From: Streptococcus sp. DD10
GTDB taxonomy: Bacteria; Bacillota; Bacilli; Lactobacillales; Streptococcaceae
Assembly (NCBI RefSeq): GCF_001578805.1
Contig: NZ_KQ969160.1
Coordinates: 87,630-144,906 of the forward strand
Length of the DNA stretch: 57,277 nt
Direction: 5' to 3'
The translations under genes and the position numbers were made by a program. The notes beneath the pieces are model-generated. The model was not told the origin of the DNA, did not search any database, and saw only the letters and a list, made by a program, of their open reading frames with translations. Positions within the stretch are counted from its first letter, which is position 1, and the number at the start of each line of letters is the position of its first letter. Shown here one piece after another: positions 1 through 8,303 of this stretch.

Positions 1-729
1 GTTGCCAACATAACGATGTAAAGCATGTTTAGTCAAATCCATCGTCACCGTTGCTACCTTATCGAGAAAATAGCGATCATGACTTACAAGAATGAGGGCA
101 CCACTGTAATTAACCAAATAGTTTTCAAGCCAAGCAATCGTTTCGATATCAAGATGGTTTGTCGGCTCATCTAGCACGAGTAAATTTGGTTTTTCAAGAA
201 GCATCTTTGCTAAAGCCAGACGAGTATTTTGTCCTCCTGACAAATCAGAAATCTTCACTCCCCACATACTTTCATCAAACTGGAAACCATTTAAAATTGT
301 CCGAATATCAGACTCATAGGTAAAACCACCAGCTTGTCGAAATTCTTCTGATAACCGATCGTAGTCCGACATCAAACTCTCTAATTTCGAACCAGTAACT
401 TCTCCCATTTGTTCTTCCATCTTACGCAAAGACTTTTCTGTTTGACGAAGTGTCTCAAAAACCTGTAGCATTTCATCATAAATACTCCGATCTGACTCAA
501 ATCGACTATCCTGTGCAAGATAAGACAAGGAAATATCCTTTTTTCGATTGACTTCTCCAGAAGTCGGCTCTTCTTCCCCAATAAGTATCTTTAATAAGGT
601 TGACTTGCCAGCACCATTTTTCCCTACAAGGGCAATTCGATCACGTTCATCTACTTGTAAACTAATGTTATCAAAAAGAACCTCCCCAGAGAAAGAGCGT
701 TCTATTTTATTTGTTTGTAAAATAATCAT
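1..729 (-). CDS. ABC-F family ATPase, N-terminal part (runs off window)
   Basis: The frame is open from the window edge back to an ATG at 727-729, giving 243 codons without a stop. The protein begins MIILQTNKIERSF. It shows a Walker A (GKNGAGKST, about residue 37), an LSGGQ-type signature (LSGGQNTRLALAKMLL), a Walker B (LLVLDEPTNHLD) and the H-loop (VSHDRYFLDKV). There are no membrane segments, and the protein breaks off in the linker that joins the two ATPase domains. This is the layout of soluble ABC-F proteins of the Uup/YdiF branch, which act on ribosomes and not as transporters. Only the first domain is in the window. A promoter lies so close upstream that the mRNA may be leaderless. The subfamily assignment is inferred from overall similarity. 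Confidence 0.88.
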   Translation of the reverse strand, partial: MIILQTNKIERSFSGEVLFDNISLQVDERDRIALVGKNGAGKSTLLKILIGEEEPTSGEVNRKKDISLSYLAQDSRFESDRSIYDEMLQVFETLRQTEKSLRKMEEQMGEVTGSKLESLMSDYDRLSEEFRQAGGFTYESDIRTILNGFQFDESMWGVKISDLSGGQNTRLALAKMLLEKPNLLVLDEPTNHLDIETIAWLENYLVNYSGALILVSHDRYFLDKVATVTMDLTKHALHRYVGN

Positions 730-735
730 AATCTT

Positions 736-764
736 ATTTTACTATCTTTTTCATTATTTGACAA
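736..764 (-). promoter_or_regulatory. Promoter of the ABC-F gene
   Basis: On the minus strand, TTGTCA (759-764) is followed after 17 bp by TAAAAT (736-741). The predicted start of transcription falls on or within a base or two of the ATG at 729, and no Shine-Dalgarno sequence precedes that ATG. Confidence 0.6.
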
Positions 765-1234
765 TCGTAATGAAATCATTCACCTTTTAAATAACTTCAC
801 TAGCTTTTTTCACACCCGTGGTCTCAATTCTACCTAAGTTTCAAATTTCTTTTAACTTCACATTAAGACAAATCACAATAACAGGTTTAAACAAAAAAGT
901 TGAAACATATTCGTTCGTCGCCCCACCTCCAAGGATAATTAGGAATCCTTTTGAGCTTAAAGGAGGATGGAGACACAGAAGACTCGTTTTACCAATTTTG
1001 ATTTTCAACTTAATTCAGTAGTTTTGGCAATTCCTCACAATATTTAGCCTTTTACCTATTAATCAGCAGGACTAAACATTTTTCACCATTTTCCTCCATT
1101 ATACCAATGACAGAATGTAAAGAAATGAAAGTATCTGACCTAGCCGACAATCAGTTTTAAGCTCCTCAAACTCCTTCTCATTAATCGGGTCTTCTTCCAC
1201 ATGCTATCCAACTCTTTCATTCAATCAAAATAAG
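765..1234. other. Intergenic region without a convincing gene
   Basis: About 470 bases between the ABC-F promoter and the terminator of the solute-binding protein gene. On the minus strand there is an extended -10 (TGGTATAAT, -10 at 1098-1103) followed by GGAGG and an ATG, but the frame closes after five codons. It may be a decayed gene or a small RNA promoter. Nothing else coding is supported here. Confidence 0.4.
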
Positions 1235-1277
1235 ATAAAAAAAGCAATGGAAGGAATTAAAAAACCAATCCATTACT
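1235..1277 (-). terminator. Terminator of the solute-binding protein gene
   Basis: On the minus strand the arms AGTAATGGA and TCCATTGCT form a hairpin followed by seven T. It begins 17 bases after the stop codon at 1294. Confidence 0.7.
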
Positions 1278-1293
1278 CTTAAGATTTATCCCA

Positions 1294-2433
1294 TTACTGT
1301 ACTGCACGAGTCGATGGTGTCAAACCACGTTCTCCTGCTGATGAAGGCCCCTGCACATCTCCAACGAATAGACGAATTTGTGCTCTAAAGCGTTCCACTT
1401 CTGCACGGTCTTCCATAAAGTTAACAAATTCTTTCAAATTAGCATTTTTATATTCCCAGATTGGTTTAACACCCGCTGGAGTGACATCCGTACGTACGCT
1501 CCATTGGAAGATATTATTTTGTTGCGTTTCTTTATCAAGCAACCAATTTTCAAATAGTTTTGCACCTGCTGGGTGTTTAGCATCCTTCAAGATAGCCATG
1601 CGCTGCGCCCAAGCAACAAATCCTTCCTTCTCAGGAATGACCAAATGACTTTCCGCACTTTGATCTAAAAGTCCGGCTGTTCCAAGAGTCACAGCGTATT
1701 CACCTGCTCCAACTTTATCACCCGGTTCTTGAGTTCCTCGAACAAACTTCGGATCTTGTTTCATAAGATTTTCCATCCATTCCCAACCGTTTTTATCAAT
1801 CATTTGCTTATACCAGAAGAGAACAGCATCATCATCGTTTGGATAGGTTGAAATCAATTTCCCTTTCAATTCAGAATTCAATAAATCTTTAGCTGTTTTA
1901 GGTTCAGATGTTGAACCAAGGGCCTTGGTGTTAACGACATTTCCAAAAGCTAGAACATAGCCACCAACCCAAGTACCATCAGGATCTTTAAAGTCTTTGT
2001 AAACTTTATCCCAACCAGCAGGTTTATAAGTTAATAGCTTGTTTTGTTTTTTCCAGTATGTGAAATCGTTCAGAGTTTGTAACTGAACAACATCAGCTAC
2101 CACATTATTGGTGGCCATTTGATACTCCAAACGACCATTCTGAACCTTACTATAATCTGTAACAACTTCTAATTTCATCCCTGGGAAACGTTGCTCGAAA
2201 GCAGTCTTGGTGTCATCATTTTGCTCAGCAGTATCACCACCAGCATAATACACGACTGTTCCGCCCTCTTTAAGTGCTTCTTGATACAAGGTATTCAAAC
2301 TCTTCGTTTCAACCTCAACCGTTTGACTAAAATTGGCTTTCTGTGAAGAAGAGGTACATGCCGCTAGAGCGACAACGGAAGCTAGTGTAACGACAGAAGT
2401 AGCAATCATTTTTGCTTTTTTTGAAAATTTCAT
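1294..2433 (-). CDS. ABC transporter substrate-binding lipoprotein (SBP_bac_6/8-like), orphan
   Basis: 379 residues from the ATG at 2433. An upstream in-frame ATG would add 26 residues ahead of the signal peptide and is unlikely. The N-terminus is a lipoprotein signal: KKAKM, a hydrophobic core, then the lipobox LAAC. The mature part resembles the periplasmic binding fold of iron/polyamine/thiamine-type solute-binding proteins: GGTVVYYAGGD near the start, FEQRFPG, and late GDVQGPSSAGERG. Such proteins are anchored to the membrane outer face and deliver ligand to a permease. No permease or ATPase adjoins it, so it must work with components encoded elsewhere. It has its own consensus promoter, with a long inverted repeat at the transcription start, and its own terminator. 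A MarR-type gene lies just upstream. The ligand is unknown. Confidence 0.85.
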   Translation of the reverse strand: MKFSKKAKMIATSVVTLASVVALAACTSSSQKANFSQTVEVETKSLNTLYQEALKEGGTVVYYAGGDTAEQNDDTKTAFEQRFPGMKLEVVTDYSKVQNGRLEYQMATNNVVADVVQLQTLNDFTYWKKQNKLLTYKPAGWDKVYKDFKDPDGTWVGGYVLAFGNVVNTKALGSTSEPKTAKDLLNSELKGKLISTYPNDDDAVLFWYKQMIDKNGWEWMENLMKQDPKFVRGTQEPGDKVGAGEYAVTLGTAGLLDQSAESHLVIPEKEGFVAWAQRMAILKDAKHPAGAKLFENWLLDKETQQNNIFQWSVRTDVTPAGVKPIWEYKNANLKEFVNFMEDRAEVERFRAQIRLFVGDVQGPSSAGERGLTPSTRAVQ

Positions 2434-2449
2434 TTTATTCTCTTTTCTA

Positions 2450-2481
2450 TTTTTTATAATTCCAATTTGAATTATAAAAAA
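2450..2481. promoter_or_regulatory. Inverted repeat at the start of the solute-binding protein gene (operator or mRNA hairpin)
   Basis: Perfect 13-bp arms, TTTTTTATAATTC (2450-2462) and GAATTATAAAAAA (2469-2481), are separated by six bases. The repeat begins two bases past the -10 box and ends 16 bases before the ATG. It covers the transcription start and most of the short leader. It could bind a repressor or fold in the RNA. Confidence 0.55.
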
Positions 2482-2482
2482 T

Positions 2483-2511
2483 ATTATAATCCCATTTAGA
2501 ATTTTTGTCAA
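2483..2511 (-). promoter_or_regulatory. Consensus promoter of the solute-binding protein gene
   Basis: TTGACA (2506-2511), a 17-bp spacer and TATAAT (2483-2488) on the minus strand, matching the vegetative sigma consensus exactly. Confidence 0.8.
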
Positions 2512-2541
2512 TATTTTTGTTTCGGTAATTTAAAAAAATTG

Positions 2542-2574
2542 AAAAAAACCTCAACTTTAAGACAAAGTGAGGTT
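2542..2574 (-). terminator. Terminator between the MarR-type gene and the solute-binding protein gene
   Basis: AACCTCA and TGAGGTT arms, extended by AAAG/CTTT, followed on the minus strand by seven T. It separates the two genes into independent transcripts. Confidence 0.7.
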
Positions 2575-2751
2575 CCTCCTTCTATGATAAAACGCATATT
2601 ATCAAGTTTTTTAATCACCCAATAATATGAGTTTTTGATTTTAGGAGCTTTTTATTCATCCTTTCCTAATTAAGCTCATCTTCTTAGGTCACATTACTTC
2701 ATTTTAAACTATCCTTATTTCATAAGACTCTATGTGTGAATGACGAAAACT

Positions 2752-3213
2752 CTAATTTTCAGAGTTAGCGTTAGATAATTTACGAATCCCTCCGTCCACT
2801 TCTAACTCTAATTGCTTCGAGAAATAATCCATTACTTCCACAAAGTGAGCAGAATACTTTTCAGAAGTTTCTTTCAAAGCCTTATCTTCCATTTCGACAT
2901 AAGGTGTTAATATGTTTTTCGCTTCATTACGTCCCTTATCAGTAAGAACAATTACTAGTTCTCTCCGTGTATTTGGAACCTTTTGCAACTCAATATAACC
3001 CTCTTCCTGCGCAATTTTAACCGCAGCATTTAAAGTCGATCGCGGTATCATCCAATCCTTGGATAATTGTTTTTGCGTATGAGCTTGATCATCGTCCAAC
3101 ATATACAAGAGCCATCCAAGTTTCCCTTTATCCCCCAAGGATTTTTGAATTTCTTCAAAAACATAAATCACACGATTGACTGATTTCATTAAACTACGAA
3201 AATTTTCTCTCAT
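2752..3213 (-). CDS. MarR-type winged-helix transcriptional regulator
   Basis: 153 residues, the usual MarR size. The middle carries a winged helix-turn-helix: TQKQLSKDWMIPRSTLNAAVK is the recognition helix region, and VPNTRRELVIVLTDKG is the wing, with the LTDKG motif typical of MarR proteins. Flanking helices would form the dimer interface. MarR proteins usually repress their own promoter and a neighbour and respond to a small ligand. The gene is preceded by TTGACA and a -10 box overlapped by a short palindrome, consistent with autoregulation. The neighbouring solute-binding protein gene, with its own palindrome, is a candidate target. The ligand is not predictable. Confidence 0.82.
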   Translation of the reverse strand: MRENFRSLMKSVNRVIYVFEEIQKSLGDKGKLGWLLYMLDDDQAHTQKQLSKDWMIPRSTLNAAVKIAQEEGYIELQKVPNTRRELVIVLTDKGRNEAKNILTPYVEMEDKALKETSEKYSAHFVEVMDYFSKQLELEVDGGIRKLSNANSEN

Positions 3214-3242
3214 AAAAACTCCTTATAAAAATTCTTAAATAT

Positions 3243-3281
3243 ACTTTTAAAAAGTTTACTCTTTTTTGTATCTTTTGTCAA
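3243..3281 (-). promoter_or_regulatory. MarR-type gene promoter with overlapping palindrome
   Basis: TTGACA (3276-3281), a 17-bp spacer and TAAACT (3253-3258) on the minus strand. The palindrome ACTTTTAAAAAGT (3243-3255) overlaps the -10 box, a placement expected for self-repression. Confidence 0.55.
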
Positions 3282-3470
3282 TTTTTTTCTGATACGAGAT
3301 TAAGTAAACAAATAGATTGGTCTAAAAAAACAAGCCATTAGTGAAATAACACTTTGGACTGCTTCATTTTTGTGAATAATTAACTTTTTGTTAACACTCT
3401 CCTTCCACTTCAAAAGATTTTCTTTTATTATTTGTTTTAGGAATACTAACATTTCATGTAACAGCTAATC
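3282..3470. other. Intergenic stretch, nothing recognised
   Basis: AT-rich sequence between the MarR-type promoter and the liv terminator. No open frame with a ribosome binding site and no clear structure was seen. Confidence 0.4.
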
Positions 3471-3506
3471 AAAAAAGACAAGAACTATTTTAGAACTTGT
3501 CTTTTT
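3471..3506 (-). terminator. Terminator of the liv operon
   Basis: A hairpin with 12-base arms (AAAAAAGACAAG at 3471-3482 and the complementary CTTGTC followed by T5). It has T-runs in both directions and lies about 100 bases after livF. Confidence 0.75.
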
Positions 3507-3606
3507 CTATAAAATATGACTATTTAAGCGTAAAATATTTCACTTTCGTTATCCTAAGACCGTTTACAGAGAATTAAAACAGCCCATTTCGAACAATAGT
3601 AAAAAT

Positions 3607-4317
3607 TTAGCCTCCTAAATAAGCTTTTCGAACTTCATCAGAAGCAAGTAACTCCTGACCAGTACCTGTAAGTACGACTTTCCCAGTCTCAAGAACATAG
3701 CCACGATCAGCGATTGCCAATGCCTTATTCGCATTTTGCTCGATGAGAAGTACTGTAGTTCCTTGTTTTTGAATATCTTGTATAATGTCAAAAATTTCTT
3801 GAATAAAGATTGGTGCAAGTCCCATTGACGGCTCATCTAGAAGCAATAGTTTAGGAGTAGACATCAGCGCCCGTCCCATAGCAAGCATTTGTTGCTCACC
3901 CCCAGAAAGAGTAGCCGCATCCTGATTTTTTCTTTCCTCCAAACGAGGGAAGCGAGAGAAAACTTTTTTCAAGTTCGCTTGATTTTCCTCTCTATCCTTT
4001 TTAAGAAAAGCACCCATTTCTAAGTTTTCCAACACCGTTAATCCTGGGAAAACATGACGTCCCTCTGGCACTTGAGATAGCCCTGCTGCTACAATTTTTT
4101 GCGCTGGAACTTTCTGAATTTCTTGATTTAAAAACTCAATCTTACCAGCACTTGGTCTCACCAATCCTGAAATAGTCCTTAAGATGGAAGTTTTTCCGGC
4201 ACCATTTGCACCAATTAAGGTAACTACTTCGCCTTCGTTAACCTCAAAGTTCACATCACGTACCGCCTGAATCATGCCATAGTGAACGGATAGATTTTCA
4301 ACTTTCAACATTGACAT
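3607..4317 (-). CDS. livF: Branched-chain amino acid ABC importer, ATPase LivF
   Basis: 236 residues, full length for LivF. Walker A (GANGAGKTS), signature (LSGGEQQMLAMGRALM), Walker B (LLLLDEPSMGLAP) and the H-switch region (VLLIEQNA) are all present. The SMGLAP sequence after Walker B is typical of LivF. It is one of two ATPases that drive leucine, isoleucine and valine uptake by the membrane pair LivHM. The start codon overlaps the livG stop (TAATG). It is the last gene of the operon and is followed by a terminator. A second in-frame ATG two codons in is an alternative start. Confidence 0.95.
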   Translation of the reverse strand: MSMLKVENLSVHYGMIQAVRDVNFEVNEGEVVTLIGANGAGKTSILRTISGLVRPSAGKIEFLNQEIQKVPAQKIVAAGLSQVPEGRHVFPGLTVLENLEMGAFLKKDREENQANLKKVFSRFPRLEERKNQDAATLSGGEQQMLAMGRALMSTPKLLLLDEPSMGLAPIFIQEIFDIIQDIQKQGTTVLLIEQNANKALAIADRGYVLETGKVVLTGTGQELLASDEVRKAYLGG

Positions 4318-5081
4318 TAGGCTTCACCTCCTAGATAAGCTTCGATAACACGTTGGTTGTTTCGAATTTCCTCTGGATTTCCATGAGCAATCAAACGACC
4401 ATATTCTAGTACATAAATTCGTTCAGTCACATCCATAACTAGACTCATATCATGCTCGATGAGCATAATTGTAATCTTAAATTCATTTTTTATGCGACGG
4501 ATGAGTTGAGTTAGTTCAGCAGTTTCTTGTGGATTCATTCCTGCTGCAGGTTCATCAAGAAAGAGAATCTTCGGTTCAGTCGCTAAAGCACGGACAATTT
4601 CTAAATGACGTTGCTGCCCATAAGCAAGATTTTTAGCTAGTGTATTCGCTTCACCTTCAAGCCCAAAAATAGCAAGTAATTCTAAAGCCCTAGCTTTTAA
4701 CTCATCCTCATTCTTATAGTAGGCTGGTAAACGGAAAAAACTTGCAAATAGATGTGGTTTGTGATGATTTCCAAAAGCAATCAAAACATTATCTAAAACA
4801 GTTAAATCCTTAAACAGACGAATATTTTGGAAAGTACGTCCTAGGCCAGCTGCAGCAATCTTATAAGGCGCTTTTCCATTAACTACTTGCCCATCTAATG
4901 TAATAGTTCCTTCACTTGGTTCATAGACACCTGTCAAAAGGTTAAAAAGTGTTGTTTTACCAGCTCCATTAGGTCCAATTAAACCAACTAATTCTCCTTC
5001 ATTTAACTCCATTGTCACATCACCAACTGCCGTTAAACCACCAAAGTTTTTTGTTAAATTTTTTACATCAAGAAGTGCCAT
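4317..5081 (-). CDS. livG: Branched-chain amino acid ABC importer, ATPase LivG
   Basis: 254 residues. Walker A (GPNGAGKTT), the LivG-typical TFQNIRLF Q-loop, signature (LAYGQQRHLEIVRAL, where YGQQR replaces SGGQ as is normal for LivG), Walker B (ILFLDEPAAGMNP) and H-loop (MLIEHDMSLVM). It pairs with LivF on the cytoplasmic face of the LivHM channel. Its start overlaps the livM stop by one base and its stop overlaps the livF start, so the three are translationally coupled. Confidence 0.95.
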   Translation of the reverse strand: MALLDVKNLTKNFGGLTAVGDVTMELNEGELVGLIGPNGAGKTTLFNLLTGVYEPSEGTITLDGQVVNGKAPYKIAAAGLGRTFQNIRLFKDLTVLDNVLIAFGNHHKPHLFASFFRLPAYYKNEDELKARALELLAIFGLEGEANTLAKNLAYGQQRHLEIVRALATEPKILFLDEPAAGMNPQETAELTQLIRRIKNEFKITIMLIEHDMSLVMDVTERIYVLEYGRLIAHGNPEEIRNNQRVIEAYLGGEA

Positions 5082-6028
5082 TATTTAGTCTCCTTCTTAT
5101 CAAATAGTTTTTTCAGACTCAGTTCCCAAGTTCCTAATAAGCCACCTGGTCGGAATATCATCACTAAAATAAGTGCAAGGGAATAAATAATCATCCGAAT
5201 ACTTGAAAAATCCTGTAATACCATATTTAAAATTCCCAACACAACTGCAGCTAAAATGGTCCCTGTAATCGAGCCAAGTCCACCAAATACAACAATAATT
5301 AAGACATTGATTGTATTTGAATAAGAATAATCATTCGGAACAACTGAACCTATAAAACCTGCTTGAAGTGCTCCTGCAATCGCAGCTGTCATCGCACCAA
5401 AAACAAAAGCAATTACTTTCACTTTTGTAGTGTTCACCCCCATAGACTCCGCTGCAATTTCATCCTCACGAACAGATAAAGTAGCACGTCCCATAGGGCT
5501 TCTCAAAAAATTAACTGTAAAAATTGTAGTTACCACCGCAAAAAGATAAACCATTTGCCAGTTCGTAAAAGCAGGAATTCCTAAGATACCCGCTGCACCA
5601 TTTGTTAAACTACCACCATTTACAATAAGAATACGGATAATCTCGGAAACACCTAGTGTAGCGATAGCCAAATAGTCCCCTTTTAAACGCAAAGTCGGTA
5701 CACCCACTGCTAAGGCTACTGCTCCTGCAATTAGGGCGCCCAAAACCATCGCACCGAAAAATGCGCCATACGTTGGAGATTGTTGTCCTAAAATCGCTGC
5801 TGAATAAGCCCCTATTGCCATAAACCCAGCATGCCCTAGAGAGAACTGCCCTGAAAAACCAACAATAAGATTCAAACCAACCGCTAAAATAATGTTAATC
5901 CCAATTTGTTGAATAATTTGTACATAAAAGAGATTTAAAACACCTGCAGAAACTAGAATTGAAATCAGAGCATATCCTGAAATCAGAAGACCAGCCCAGA
6001 TTAAATTAATTTTCAAATTTTTCTTCAT
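5081..6028 (-). CDS. livM: Branched-chain amino acid ABC importer, permease LivM
   Basis: 315 residues with about nine hydrophobic segments. The family motif GLNLIVGFSGQFSLGHAGFM occurs near residue 55, and the EAA-like coupling loop VREDEIAAESMGVNTTKVK near residue 190. The protein ends with the RPGGLLG motif seen at the C-terminus of many LivH and LivM permeases. It forms the membrane channel with LivH. It lies three bases after livH and overlaps livG by one base. Confidence 0.95.
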   Translation of the reverse strand: MKKNLKINLIWAGLLISGYALISILVSAGVLNLFYVQIIQQIGINIILAVGLNLIVGFSGQFSLGHAGFMAIGAYSAAILGQQSPTYGAFFGAMVLGALIAGAVALAVGVPTLRLKGDYLAIATLGVSEIIRILIVNGGSLTNGAAGILGIPAFTNWQMVYLFAVVTTIFTVNFLRSPMGRATLSVREDEIAAESMGVNTTKVKVIAFVFGAMTAAIAGALQAGFIGSVVPNDYSYSNTINVLIIVVFGGLGSITGTILAAVVLGILNMVLQDFSSIRMIIYSLALILVMIFRPGGLLGTWELSLKKLFDKKETK

Positions 6029-6031
6029 TGT

Positions 6032-6901
6032 TTACACCTTCTCCTTCACATTTTTACCAAGAAGACCTGCTGGACGAATCAAGAGGATAACAATCAAGAT
6101 AGCATAAACAATTGCATCACGAAAATCTGACAATCCAATCGCTGTAGCAAAAGTTTCTAACAGACCTATCACAAAACCACCTAAAGCAGCACCTGGAATA
6201 ATACCAATTCCACCAAGAACTGCAGCAACAAAAGACTTAATTCCCGGTGTCATTCCCATAAGTGGTTCCAAAGAGTTATAGTAAAGGGCGATTAAGACAC
6301 CTGCTGCACCTGCTAGAGCTGACCCTAAGGCAAAAGTGAAGCTAATGGTTCTGTTAACATTGATTCCCATCAGTTGAGCAGCATCACTATCCACTGACAC
6401 CGCACGCATCGCTTTCCCCATCTTAGTTTTTTGAACGATAAACTGAAGAGCTATCATAAGCACCACCGAAATTCCTAAAATCATCAATTGAATATTAGAA
6501 ACAGAAATAGGACCCAATGTATAGCGAACTGTTTGGATAACTTGAGGGAAAGGTCGCGTATTGGCTCCTACAAAGAAGACCATTCCATACTCCAAGAGGA
6601 ATGAAACACCTATAGCTGTGATCAAGGCTGCAATACGAGTAGAGTTACGCAAAGGACGATAAGCCAAAAACTCAATCACAACCCCTAATAAAGCTGTACC
6701 AATCATAGCCAAAATAAGTGCTACAAAAAAATTCATTTGTAGTGAATTGATCAAGAAATAACCAATAAAAGCACCCATCATATAGATATCACCATGGGCA
6801 AAATTAATCAACTTAATAATCCCATAAACCATGGTATAGCCTAGTGCTAGAAGTGCATAAACACTTCCTAGAATTAAACCATTAACTAGCTGTTGTAGCA
6901 T
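6032..6901 (-). CDS. livH: Branched-chain amino acid ABC importer, permease LivH
   Basis: 289 residues from the ATG at 6901. A GTG four codons upstream (6913) is possible but has no better ribosome binding site. The sequence begins MLQQLVNGLILGSVYALLALG, the standard LivH opening, followed by the INFAHGD motif near residue 37 and the coupling loop KAMRAVSVDSDAAQLMGIN. About eight membrane segments are visible and the C-terminus is RPAGLLGKN. It is separated from livJ by 164 bases that contain a strong hairpin, which probably lets the binding protein be made in excess of the permease. Confidence 0.94.
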   Translation of the reverse strand: MLQQLVNGLILGSVYALLALGYTMVYGIIKLINFAHGDIYMMGAFIGYFLINSLQMNFFVALILAMIGTALLGVVIEFLAYRPLRNSTRIAALITAIGVSFLLEYGMVFFVGANTRPFPQVIQTVRYTLGPISVSNIQLMILGISVVLMIALQFIVQKTKMGKAMRAVSVDSDAAQLMGINVNRTISFTFALGSALAGAAGVLIALYYNSLEPLMGMTPGIKSFVAAVLGGIGIIPGAALGGFVIGLLETFATAIGLSDFRDAIVYAILIVILLIRPAGLLGKNVKEKV

Positions 6902-6931
6902 GTTGTACCACACTTTCTATTACGTAATAAA

Positions 6932-6994
6932 GGGGAGTGGGATAAAAATCGATAACTCTCAGAGTTCGATTTCCCCCTCACTCCCTATTTTTTT
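6932..6994. terminator. Intercistronic hairpin between livJ and livH (attenuator)
   Basis: GGGAGTGGG at the left and CCCTCACTCCC at the right enclose further pairing (ATCG/CGAT, ACTC/GAGT). The T-run follows on the plus strand. On the operon's strand the hairpin is followed only by CCTTTATT, so it would be a leaky terminator or mRNA-stabilising stem. Its sequence belongs to a dispersed family also found at 28726-28777 and 49793-49849. Confidence 0.6.
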
Positions 6995-7065
6995 ATGTTC
7001 AGGTTAAAAGAATCACAAAACTGTTTTGTTCTATCTATCAATCGCCAAGTGATCGAAACCATTTA

Positions 7066-8223
7066 TTATGGTTGAACAGTTTCAGCAGCTTCAACGACAC
7101 CATTATTCATTGTCATCATAAAGGCTGTCTTAACAGTGTTATGATTTTCATCGAAGCTTGTATCTCCTGTAACACCTTCAAAGTTCTTCGTTTTTGCAAT
7201 ATTGTCTTTGAGTTCTACAGAGTTTTTAGCTCCTTTTGCTGCTTGCGCAACAATGTTCACTGAATCATAAGCAAGAGCTGCAAAAGTTGATGGCTCTTCA
7301 TTATATTTAGCACGGTATGCTTCAAGGAAGCTTTTCGCTTTTTCAGAAACATCTACAGTTGTTGAAAATCCAGAAATGAAGTAAATGTTTGAAGCTCTTT
7401 CTGCTGTTGCTTGCTGAACAAATTCTTCACCGTTAAATCCATCTCCACCAACGATTGGTTTATCAATTCCCATACCGCGTGCTTGGTTTACAATTTTTCC
7501 AGCTTCAGTATAGTAACCTGGAAGAACGATAGCATCAAAATCCTGATCTTTAATCTTAGTTAGAGCTGCTTGGAAATCAGTATCTTTCGATTGGAAAGTT
7601 TGTTCTGAGACAATCTCTCCCTTATAAGATGACTTAAAGGATTCTGCAATTCCTTTTGCATAGTCACTTGAATTATCATAATATAGAACAACTTTTTTCG
7701 CACTTAATTGATTAGTTACAAAGTTAGAAATAATCTTACCTTGGAAACTATCTTGGAAAGTAGCAATAAAGAGATACTCTTGACCTTTTGTCAATCCATC
7801 TTGAGTAGCACTTGGTGAAATTAAAGGAACACCCGCTTTAGTGGCATTGGCAACTGCCGCTGCTGTAGCACCAGATGTCGCTGGCCCTACAATTGCGTTA
7901 ACTTGAGATTGTGTTACCAAGTTTGTTGAAACTGTTGCAGCTTCCGCAGTTTCTGATTTATTATCTTTATCAACAACTTCGATTTTTTTTCCATCGATAC
8001 CACCAGCTTCGTTGATTTGATCAACAGCCAGTTGTGCTCCTTTTTGTTCTGAGATTCCATAAGAAGCTACTGCTCCTGTTTCCTCAAAGTTAAAACCAAT
8101 TTTAATCGTATCTCCAATTGATGTACCAGTAGTGCTGGAGCTACCTGTAGAGACCTCTCCACAAGCTGCAAGAAAGGCTACACTTGCAAAAGTTAGCATT
8201 GAAAACGCAATTTTTTTCTTCAT
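7066..8223 (-). CDS. livJ: Branched-chain amino acid-binding lipoprotein LivJ
   Basis: 385 residues. A lipoprotein signal peptide (KKKIAFSML, hydrophobic core, lipobox LAAC) leads into a low-complexity Ser/Thr linker and a Peripla_BP_6 (LIVBP-like) domain: IKIGFNFEETGAVASYG, QKGAQLAVDQINEAGGIDGKKIEVV, and IVGPATSGATAAAVANATKAGVPLISPSAT. It captures branched-chain amino acids at the cell surface and passes them to LivHM. The gene is first in the operon and has a consensus promoter with a CodY-like box inside the spacer. Confidence 0.95.
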   Translation of the reverse strand: MKKKIAFSMLTFASVAFLAACGEVSTGSSSTTGTSIGDTIKIGFNFEETGAVASYGISEQKGAQLAVDQINEAGGIDGKKIEVVDKDNKSETAEAATVSTNLVTQSQVNAIVGPATSGATAAAVANATKAGVPLISPSATQDGLTKGQEYLFIATFQDSFQGKIISNFVTNQLSAKKVVLYYDNSSDYAKGIAESFKSSYKGEIVSEQTFQSKDTDFQAALTKIKDQDFDAIVLPGYYTEAGKIVNQARGMGIDKPIVGGDGFNGEEFVQQATAERASNIYFISGFSTTVDVSEKAKSFLEAYRAKYNEEPSTFAALAYDSVNIVAQAAKGAKNSVELKDNIAKTKNFEGVTGDTSFDENHNTVKTAFMMTMNNGVVEAAETVQP

Positions 8224-8264
8224 TTTTTCTCCTTAAATCTTTCTTAAAAAATATATATGTTAAG

Positions 8265-8293
8265 AATATACAAAATTATCTGACAATTGTCAA
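8265..8293 (-). promoter_or_regulatory. liv operon promoter
   Basis: TTGACA (8288-8293), exactly 17 bp, then TATATT (8265-8270) on the minus strand. A good ribosome binding site (AAGGAG) precedes the livJ ATG. Confidence 0.82.
8274..8288. promoter_or_regulatory. CodY-like box in the liv promoter
   Basis: AATTATCTGACAATT matches the CodY consensus AATTTTCWGAAAATT at 13 of 15 positions. It fills the spacer between the -35 and -10 boxes, where binding would block polymerase. CodY is the branched-chain amino acid- and GTP-responsive repressor of Gram-positive bacteria, and such uptake genes are classic targets. Confidence 0.65.
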
Positions 8294-8303
8294 GCAACTT
8301 TGA

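Noticed and set aside
381-1021. Short open frames over the start of the window
   Set aside because: They are antisense or out of frame to the ABC-F gene, or lie in the AT-rich intergenic region without ribosome binding sites.
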